Of a stretch of DNA of 64,000 nucleotides, positions 58,658 through 64,000 are shown one piece after another. The notes under the pieces are model-generated. The model was not told the DNA's origin and did not search any database. It worked only from the letters and a program-made list of their open reading frames with translations. Position 1 is the first letter of the stretch. Each line of letters opens with the position of its first letter. Source of the DNA: Corynebacterium uberis (GTDB taxonomy: Bacteria > Actinomycetota > Actinomycetes > Mycobacteriales > Mycobacteriaceae); NCBI RefSeq assembly GCF_020616335.1, contig NZ_CP085051.1, forward strand, positions 930,001 through 994,000, in the 5' to 3' direction. The position numbers were made by a program, and so were the translations under genes.

Positions 58658-59126
58658 CGCTTATGTCATCGTTTCTTCGACCCGCGCCGCCGCCGGTACG
58701 TACCAGGACCGCACCGGGCCGGTGCTCGTGGACTGGTTGCGCTCCCGCGGGCTGGACACCCCCGACGCCGAGGTCGTCGCCGATGCGGAAATCGCCGCTG
58801 CCGTGACCGCCGCGCTCGGCAGCCCGGTACCGCCGCGGGTGCTGCTGACCACTGGCGGGACCGGGCTGAACCCGGATGATCGCACCGTCGAGGCCGTCCG
58901 CGAGCACCTGGATACGGAGCTGCCCGGCATCGTCCAGGCCTTCTTCGCTCAGGGCCTGGCCTCCACACCCATGGCGGTGCTCTCCCGGGCCGTCGCGGGC
59001 ACTACCGGGCGCACCTTCGTGATGACCCTGCCCGGCTCGCGCGGCGCCGTCGCCGATGGCATCGCCGTCCTCGATCCGCTCCTTGACCACCTGATCAGCC
59101 AACTGGAAGGCCGCCATGACCACTAA
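58650..59126 (+). CDS. moaB: MoaB/Mog-family molybdopterin adenylyltransferase
   Basis: A 158-aa protein: SAYVIVSSTRAAAGTYQDRT and LTTGGTGLNPDDRTVEAV, then MTLPGSRGAVADGIAVLDPL. The GGTGxxP...T motif binds molybdopterin. It overlaps moeA by 8 nt and moaE by 11 nt. It is a paralogue of the protein at 54856; whether both adenylate molybdopterin or one is specialised cannot be told. Confidence 0.9.
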   Translation: MTSAYVIVSSTRAAAGTYQDRTGPVLVDWLRSRGLDTPDAEVVADAEIAAAVTAALGSPVPPRVLLTTGGTGLNPDDRTVEAVREHLDTELPGIVQAFFAQGLASTPMAVLSRAVAGTTGRTFVMTLPGSRGAVADGIAVLDPLLDHLISQLEGRHDH

Positions 59127-59547
59127 TCTTGTCGACGCCCTGATGAGCACCCGCCCGCTGGAAGAACTACTCCCCGCCGCGCGCGCCGCCACCGCCGATG
59201 ACACCCACGGCGCCGTGGTCACCTTCGACGGGGTGGTGCGCAACCACGACGGCGGCAACGCCGTGTCCGCCCTGACCTATAGCGCCCACCCCAGCGCCGA
59301 CGAGGTCATCGCTGCCGTGGCCGCGCGCGTGGCCGCGGACTTCCCCGAGGTGCGCCTGTGGGCGGCCCACCGCACCGGCGCGCTGGCCGTCGGCGACCTC
59401 GCGTTCGTGGTCATCGCCGCCTCCGCGCACCGCGGCCCCGCCTTTCGCGCCTGCGCGGCGCTTGCCGACGCCGTCAAGGCCGAGGTCCCCATCTGGAAGG
59501 ACCAAGAGCTCAGCAGCGGCGACCACCAGTGGGTGGGCCTAGAATGA
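59116..59547 (+). CDS. moaE: Molybdopterin synthase large subunit MoaE
   Basis: A 143-aa protein: GAVVTFDGVVRNHDGGNAVS, LTYSAHPSADEVIAAVAARV, HRTGALAVGDLAFVVIAASA and KAEVPIWKDQELSSGDHQW, with the active-site lysine in IWKDQE. It transfers sulfur from MoaD thiocarboxylate to precursor Z. It overlaps moaB by 11 nt and moeB by 4 nt. Confidence 0.95.
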   Translation: MTTNLVDALMSTRPLEELLPAARAATADDTHGAVVTFDGVVRNHDGGNAVSALTYSAHPSADEVIAAVAARVAADFPEVRLWAAHRTGALAVGDLAFVVIAASAHRGPAFRACAALADAVKAEVPIWKDQELSSGDHQWVGLE

Positions 59548-60575
59548 GCCGCTACCTGCGCCAAGAAACCCTCTTTGGACCCGCAAACCAGGACAAACTC
59601 GCCGCGGCCCACGTGGTGGTCCTCGGCGCCGGCGGACTCGGCTCGCCCGCCCTGGCCTACCTGGCCGCCGCGGGCGTAGGCCGGCTGACCATCATCGATG
59701 ATGACACCGTAGAAATCAGCAACCTGCACCGCCAGGTCATCCACCCCACCAGCGCCGTAGGCCTGCTCAAGGCCGACTCCGCGGCGCGCACCCTGGCCGC
59801 CTTGAACCCCGAGATCACCGTCACGGCCGTGGCCCGGCGCCTAACCCCGGACAACGCCGACGAGCTGCTGCGCGGCGCAGACCTGGTCCTCGACGGCACC
59901 GACAACTTTGCCACCCGCCACCTGGCCTCCACCGCCTGCGCGCGCGCCGGGATCCCGCACGTGTGGGGCTCAATCCTGGGCTGGCAGGCCCAGCTCAGCG
60001 TCTTCTGGGCCGACCACGGCCCGGTGTATGAGGATCTCTATCCCAGCCCGCCACCGGCAGGCTCCGTGCCCAGCTGCGCCCAAGCCGGGGTGCTAGGACC
60101 CGTCGTCGGCGTGGTGGGCTCCGCGATGGCCATGGAGGCCCTCAAGCTCATCACCGGGCTAGGCGAGCCGCTGATCGGGCGCGTGGCCTACTACGATTCC
60201 CTCCAGGCCACCTGGGAACACATCCCCCTGGTGGCAGACCCGCAGGTCACCCACCGCACCCGAGAAGGCCTGCCTCCGGGGCTGACCCCGCAGGTCGAGG
60301 ACATCCCCGCCGGCATCGCGCTGATCGACGTACGCGAGCCAGACGAGTTCGCCCGCGGGGCGATCCCCGGGGCACGCAACGTTCCCTTAAGCCGCATCGA
60401 GGCGGCCACCCCCACTGAGCGCGCCGGGCTGATCGCGGCCCCCGCGGTGGTCTACTGCCAGGCGGGGGTGCGCTCCGAGCGGGCGGTCGAGTTGCTCGAT
60501 ACTCCCGGGATTGTCAGCTACCGCGGCGGGTTCGAGCGCTGGTTGGCCGCGGCCAACTCCTCCGGGGTGTCATAG
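59544..60575 (+). CDS. moeB: MoaD-activating adenylyltransferase MoeB with rhodanese domain (MoeZ type)
   Basis: A 343-aa protein. Residues 1-240 form the E1-like domain (VVLGAGGLGSPALAYLAAAG, IIDDDTVEISNLHRQ, DGTDNFATRH, VPSCAQAGVLGPVVGVVGS). Residues 250-343 form a rhodanese domain (LIDVREPDEFARGAIPGARN, VVYCQAGVRSERAV with the active Cys). It adenylates MoaD and passes sulfur to it. The paired zinc cysteines of E. coli MoeB are absent, as in MoeZ-like enzymes. Its end overlaps the convergent mobA gene by 58 nt. Confidence 0.93.
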   Translation: MSRYLRQETLFGPANQDKLAAAHVVVLGAGGLGSPALAYLAAAGVGRLTIIDDDTVEISNLHRQVIHPTSAVGLLKADSAARTLAALNPEITVTAVARRLTPDNADELLRGADLVLDGTDNFATRHLASTACARAGIPHVWGSILGWQAQLSVFWADHGPVYEDLYPSPPPAGSVPSCAQAGVLGPVVGVVGSAMAMEALKLITGLGEPLIGRVAYYDSLQATWEHIPLVADPQVTHRTREGLPPGLTPQVEDIPAGIALIDVREPDEFARGAIPGARNVPLSRIEAATPTERAGLIAAPAVVYCQAGVRSERAVELLDTPGIVSYRGGFERWLAAANSSGVS

Positions 60576-61060
60576 TCGCGCTCGCTGCCGTCCGGGGCAA
60601 CGGTGACAACGTTCGCCTGGGCCAGCAGGGCGCGCGCCGAACGATCCCGCGGGCTGCCCAGGCCCGCCAGCGCCGCCACCAGGGCCTCGGTGCGCCACAG
60701 GGCGCACAGCGGCTCGCCGGCAATGCAGGCCACACCGGCGGCAGGGGTGCGGGCCAGTGCGGCGTGGAGGCGGGGAAGCGCCGCCCCGGAGTGCGGCGCA
60801 TCGACGGCGAGGACCGCCGTAAGGTCACAGTCCGGCCGCACCGCGGCGGCAATCCCGGCCACCGGCCCGCCGAGCGGGGGATCCTCGCACACCCGCGCTA
60901 CGTCCGGGGGTAGATCAACGGGGCCGGGGTGGACAACGGTGACGGGGCGGTCCAGGGTGGCTAGGAGGGCGTCGATAAGCCGAACCCCGTGGAGGCGCAC
61001 CTGCGCCTTATCCGCCCCCATCCGTGAGGAGGCGCCCCCGGCCAGCACGATGATGTGCAC
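60518..61060 (-). CDS. mobA: Molybdenum cofactor nucleotidyltransferase MobA
   Basis: A 180-aa protein: VLAGGASSRMGADKAQVRL is the GTP-binding signature LxGGxSxRMGxDK, followed by CEDPPLGGPVAGIAAAVRPD and AVDAPHSGAALPRLHAAL. It attaches GMP to Mo-molybdopterin to form the MGD cofactor that NarG needs. GTG 61060 is 1 nt after the moaC stop. The 3' end overlaps moeB by 58 nt. Confidence 0.93.
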   Translation of the reverse strand: MHIIVLAGGASSRMGADKAQVRLHGVRLIDALLATLDRPVTVVHPGPVDLPPDVARVCEDPPLGGPVAGIAAAVRPDCDLTAVLAVDAPHSGAALPRLHAALARTPAAGVACIAGEPLCALWRTEALVAALAGLGSPRDRSARALLAQANVVTVAPDGSERDYDTPEELAAANQRSNPPR

Positions 61061-61061
61061 G

Positions 61062-61541
61062 CTAGGCACCGGGCAGCTCCCGAGACCAATCCCCCGAACG
61101 CCCGCCGGACTTGGCCACGATGCCGCAGCGGCGAATGTAGGCGCTGCGATCCACGCCCTTGACCATGTCAATGACCGCCAGGGCCGCCACGGACACCGCC
61201 GTGAGCGCCTCCATTTCCACGCCGGTGCGATCCGCCGTGCGCACCGTGGCCGCGATGGCCACGTGATCGTCGTGGATGTCTAGATCCACCGCCGCCCCGT
61301 GGACGCCGATGGTGTGCGCCAGCGGAAGCAGCTCGGGTACACGCTTGGCCGCGGCGATACCGGCGATGCGCGCCACCGCCAACACATCCCCCTTAGGCAC
61401 CGTGCCTTCCCGCAACGCCGCCAACACCTCCGGCGAGCAGGCGACCTCGCCGACCGCGGTCGCTGTGCGTACCGTCGGCGCCTTGGCCGTTACGTCCACC
61501 ATGCGGGCCTGGCCGCGAGAATCAAGATGCGTCAATTCCAT
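61062..61541 (-). CDS. moaC: Cyclic pyranopterin monophosphate synthase MoaC
   Basis: A 159-aa protein: LTHLDSRGQARMVDVTAKAP, GDVLAVARIAGIAAAKRVPE, LLPLAHTIGVHGAAVDLDIH and GVEMEALTAVSVAALAVIDM, with MVKGVDR and KSGGRSG near the end. It rearranges the MoaA product to precursor Z. ATG 61541 lies 8 nt after GGAAGG. It sits between moeA2 (24 nt upstream) and mobA (1 nt downstream). Confidence 0.96.
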   Translation of the reverse strand: MELTHLDSRGQARMVDVTAKAPTVRTATAVGEVACSPEVLAALREGTVPKGDVLAVARIAGIAAAKRVPELLPLAHTIGVHGAAVDLDIHDDHVAIAATVRTADRTGVEMEALTAVSVAALAVIDMVKGVDRSAYIRRCGIVAKSGGRSGDWSRELPGA

Positions 61542-61565
61542 GAAGACAACCTTCCACAAAAAGAG

Positions 61566-62720
61566 TTAAGCGAGCAGCTGTACCCGGGTCGACCCGTCGG
61601 GAAAGGTCACCGCCAGGCCGCTCGCCCCGGCAAGGGCCCCGACCATGTGAGAGCGCCCCGCATGCAGGCGGGCAACGCCGCGGCGCCAATCAATGGCCAC
61701 CGGGCTGACTACCGCCACGCCCTCGCGGGCGGGAACCGCAGGCTCCACAGGGAAGGGCACCACGCGCGCGGGAGCCTGCGTTCCCGCCAAGCGCGCCACG
61801 CCAGGCAGCACGAACAGCTCCAAGCCCACCCACGCGGCCACGGGATTGCCTGGCAGGCACACCAAGGGGGTGTTCTCCCACCGGCCCACCCCTTGGGGCT
61901 TGCCCGGCTGGATGGCCACCGGACCAAACCACGCCACCGACCGGGCGGCGGCCTTGACCACGTCATAAGCACCGGCTGAAATCCCGCCGATGGTGACAAT
62001 GAGATCTGCCTGGGCGGCCAGCTGATCCAGCAGCGCGCTCACCGCCGCCACGTCATCGTGGCAGTGGTGGTGACTGACCGAGGCATGGGGTTCCAGCACG
62101 GCGCAGGCCAGGGGCCCGTTGGAGTTGGGGATGACCGTGCCCACCTCATCACCCGTGGTCAGCACCGCCACCCGGGGCCTGGGATGCACCTCAACGTGGC
62201 TGATCCCGCAGCTAATCAGCGTGGAAAGCAGGCCCGGATCCACCACATCGCCGGCGGCGGCAATCTGGGCGCCTGCGGCGATGTGCTCGCCACGCAGGCG
62301 CACGTGGGCGCGTGGGGGCAGCGCCGCGATGGTCACGTGGGCAGGCAGCGACAGGTCGGCGGGGGAGTCGGTGTCCTCGACGGGGATGACGGTGAGGTCG
62401 GAGGCGCGCGCAAGCTCGGCGCCCGTCATCACCCGCAGCGCGGTGCCGGGGGTTACCTCGCGTGGCGACGCCCCCGCTGGTACATCTCCGCACACCGGCA
62501 GCCGCCACGGCCCACTGCCCTGCAGATCCGCCCGCCGCACCGCGTAGCCGTCCACCGCCGAGTTATCACACGGGGGGACCGCAAGCTGCGCCTGCACGGG
62601 GACGGCGAGCACGCTGCCAACCAGGCTGGCGTCCACGGCGAGACGCCCCGGCGGCAGGGGAGCGCACACCTCTTCAACGGCGCGGAGGTGTTCGGCAAGG
62701 GAACGAGGCATGGGACTCAT
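61566..62720 (-). CDS. moeA: Molybdopterin molybdenumtransferase MoeA (copy 2)
   Basis: A 384-aa protein with MoeA motifs: VPPCDNSAVDGYAV, MTGAELARASDLTVIPVED, PNSNGPLACAVL, TIGGISAGAYDVV and CLPGNPVAAWVGLELF. It lies in the minus-strand moaA-moeA-moaC-mobA group. ATG 62720 (MSPMPRSLAEHL) was chosen, with ATG 62711 as alternative; neither has a clear ribosome site, so it may depend on read-through from moaA, 29 nt upstream. Two MoeA copies occur in many actinobacteria. Confidence 0.94.
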   Translation of the reverse strand: MSPMPRSLAEHLRAVEEVCAPLPPGRLAVDASLVGSVLAVPVQAQLAVPPCDNSAVDGYAVRRADLQGSGPWRLPVCGDVPAGASPREVTPGTALRVMTGAELARASDLTVIPVEDTDSPADLSLPAHVTIAALPPRAHVRLRGEHIAAGAQIAAAGDVVDPGLLSTLISCGISHVEVHPRPRVAVLTTGDEVGTVIPNSNGPLACAVLEPHASVSHHHCHDDVAAVSALLDQLAAQADLIVTIGGISAGAYDVVKAAARSVAWFGPVAIQPGKPQGVGRWENTPLVCLPGNPVAAWVGLELFVLPGVARLAGTQAPARVVPFPVEPAVPAREGVAVVSPVAIDWRRGVARLHAGRSHMVGALAGASGLAVTFPDGSTRVQLLA

Positions 62721-62749
62721 GCTAGCCAAGCGCGGGGAGGACACCGGCG

Positions 62750-63787
62750 TTAGCCGCCGATGGCAGACATTGGCCGCTCGGGCTGCAAGAAGGACGGATC
62801 ATCAATGCCATGCCCGGCGCGCTTAGCCAGCGTGTTGAGCCCCCACGCATCGATGAGCTCCGCATCAGTAGCCCCGGCGCGCATGGCATCGCGCAAACTC
62901 GTCTCGCCGCGGGCGAAAAGGCAATTGCGCACCGCCCCATCGGTGGTCAGCCGAGTCCGGTCACAGTCCCCGCAGAACGGGTGCGTGACAGAGGCAATAA
63001 CCCCCAGCGCGCCCGTGGCGCCGGTATGCCGATCGCGGGCATCCCACAGCGCAGCCGGCGCCGCACCCCGGGGGGTGGTCGCCGCGCGCAAGTCAAAGCG
63101 CCGGCCCAGGCGCCGCAGAATCTCCGCGGCCGTAATCATGGTGGAGCGATCCCACTGCGACGGGGGCCCTAAGGGCATCTGCTCGATGAAACGCAACTGC
63201 AGCCCGTTGTTGATGGCGAAGGCAGCCACCGACTCAATATCGGCGTCATTGACCCCGGGCATGACCACCGTGTTGAGCTTGACCGGCTCCAGGCCCGCCT
63301 CCTTGGCCGCCTGAATCCCGGCCAGCACATGCGGCAGGCGGTCGCGCCGGGTCAGCTGCGCGTAATGCTCCCGGTCCAGGGTGTCCAGCGAAATATTGAC
63401 CCGGTCCAGCCCGGCCGCCTTCAGCTTGGCGGCACGGTGGCTCAACCCCAGCCCGTTGGTGGTAATCGCTGTGGCAGGGGCCACCCCCTCATCGGTGCGC
63501 AGCTGCTTTGTGGCCGCGACGATCTCCTCCAACGAGCGGCGCAGCAGCGGCTCCCCGCCGGTAAAACGCACCTGGCGGATGCCCAGATCCTCCACGGCGA
63601 TGCGGATGAGCCGCAGCATTTCCTCGTCCGTCAGCGTCGCCTCGGTGGGAAACCAGTCCAACCCTTGCGCCGGCATGCAATACGTGCAGCGCAAATTACA
63701 GCGATCGGTCAAGGAGACACGCAGGTCACGCGCAACCCGGCCGAAAGTATCGGCGAGGACCGTAGTGGAGGTTCGAGGAAGTGTCAT
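62750..63787 (-). CDS. moaA: GTP 3',8-cyclase MoaA
   Basis: A 345-aa radical SAM enzyme: SLTDRCNLRCTYCMPAQGLD holds the CxxxCxxC cluster, FTGGEPLLRRSL binds SAM, FCGDCDRTRLTTDGAVRNCL holds the second cluster, and the C-terminus ends with Gly-Gly (SAIGG), required for activity. It makes the first intermediate of the cofactor from GTP. TAGGAT ends 8 nt before ATG 63787 and a G-rich patch (GAGGGG) lies 3 nt away, so it is leaderless or has a very short leader. Confidence 0.97.
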   Translation of the reverse strand: MTLPRTSTTVLADTFGRVARDLRVSLTDRCNLRCTYCMPAQGLDWFPTEATLTDEEMLRLIRIAVEDLGIRQVRFTGGEPLLRRSLEEIVAATKQLRTDEGVAPATAITTNGLGLSHRAAKLKAAGLDRVNISLDTLDREHYAQLTRRDRLPHVLAGIQAAKEAGLEPVKLNTVVMPGVNDADIESVAAFAINNGLQLRFIEQMPLGPPSQWDRSTMITAAEILRRLGRRFDLRAATTPRGAAPAALWDARDRHTGATGALGVIASVTHPFCGDCDRTRLTTDGAVRNCLFARGETSLRDAMRAGATDAELIDAWGLNTLAKRAGHGIDDPSFLQPERPMSAIGG

Positions 63788-63827
63788 TGCCCCTCATCCT
63801 AGGAATTGTTCACAGTTTTTCCAAGCT

Positions 63828-64000
63828 TTATCCCCCGTTGGCTGCGCCGGGGCCAACATAAGACTGCGGGGGAGTCAGCCGCGCGATGGCCGTTGCGATC
63901 AATTCCCGGGGGTGATCGCCGATCTCCATTGACCTGTGGAGGAGCAGCCCCTCGTAGAGCGCATCGATGACCAGGGTGGTATCCGCGTCGAAATACTGGG
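63828..64000 (-). CDS. TetR-family regulator, C-terminal part (cut by window edge)
   Basis: The reverse strand is open from the right edge to TAA at 63828-63830, 56 codons. The segment YFDADTTLVIDALYEGLLLH followed by RSMEIGDHPRELIATAIARL is typical of the ligand-domain end of TetR-type regulators (a helix of the form ..IDALYEGLLLHR). The DNA-binding domain lies outside the window. It is on the same strand as moaA with 40 nt between, so it could be upstream in the same unit, but control of cofactor genes is only inferred from position. Confidence 0.6.
   Translation of the reverse strand, partial: QYFDADTTLVIDALYEGLLLHRSMEIGDHPRELIATAIARLTPPQSYVGPGAANGG

Noticed and set aside
1..64000. Search by eye for CRISPR arrays, insertion sequences, integrases, prophage genes and rRNA
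   Set aside because: None seen; no transposase or integrase motifs, no regularly spaced repeats, and gene order looks like normal chromosome backbone apart from the 7.1-10.8 kb cassette.

Overview
The window is high-GC, densely coded bacterial chromosome that reads as Corynebacterium or a close relative. Three things point there. OdhA is the two-domain E2-E1 fusion, without a lipoyl domain, known from mycolic-acid actinobacteria. The order sigE - anti-sigma - tatB - mrp - MgtE-N/CBS - odhA - fused ABC exporter - aroE-like, and later narKGHJI with molybdopterin genes, resembles what I remember of C. glutamicum. At least nine genes have a TANNNT box 7-8 nt before the start codon, the leaderless layout common in this group. 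I see no insertion sequence, prophage, CRISPR array or rRNA operon. There is one tRNA (Arg, CCG).

Layout. 1-7.1 kb: a methyltransferase-like gene cut by the left edge, the SigE envelope-stress locus, TatB, the Fe-S carrier Mrp, a coupled DUF1003 / MgtE-N-CBS pair, a YflT-like stress protein and a lipoprotein. 7.1-10.8 kb: a compact cassette between two terminator-like hairpins. It has a short secreted-peptide-like frame interrupted by a run of 11 C, a large lipoprotein with alpha/alpha-toroid-like repeats, an ABC ATPase and an FtsX-type permease. This is the best candidate here for an undescribed system. 10.9-20 kb: OdhA, a fused heterodimer-type ABC exporter, an EcsC-like protein and an AroE-like dehydrogenase. 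20.1-25 kb: an Asp-rich protein overlapping a nucleoside hydrolase, then an ECF transporter (S, T and a fused, asymmetrically degenerate A component). 25-43.5 kb: an MFS exporter, an amino-acid permease, a DEAD-box helicase, PutP coupled to a membrane-anchored HNH nuclease, a Snf2 helicase with a SWIM protein, an SbcCD-like pair, YceI facing a MarR regulator, a three-gene membrane/winged-helix operon and a PspC protein.

43.6-64 kb is a nitrate-respiration and molybdenum-cofactor island: tRNA-Arg, ModBC fusion, ModA, NarI, NarJ, NarH, NarG, NarK, Mog, a DUF2249 protein, a membrane plus cupredoxin pair, MoaD, MoeA, MoaB, MoaE, MoeB, MobA, MoaC, a second MoeA, MoaA and a TetR-type regulator cut by the right edge. 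ModABC imports molybdate; MoaA/C/D/E, MoeB, Mog/MoaB and MoeA build molybdopterin and insert Mo; MobA adds the nucleotide needed by NarG; NarK exchanges nitrate and nitrite; NarGHI reduces nitrate at the membrane with NarJ as assembly chaperone.

Product names rest on motifs visible in the translations and on family knowledge. No database search was possible, and gene-order comparisons are from memory.
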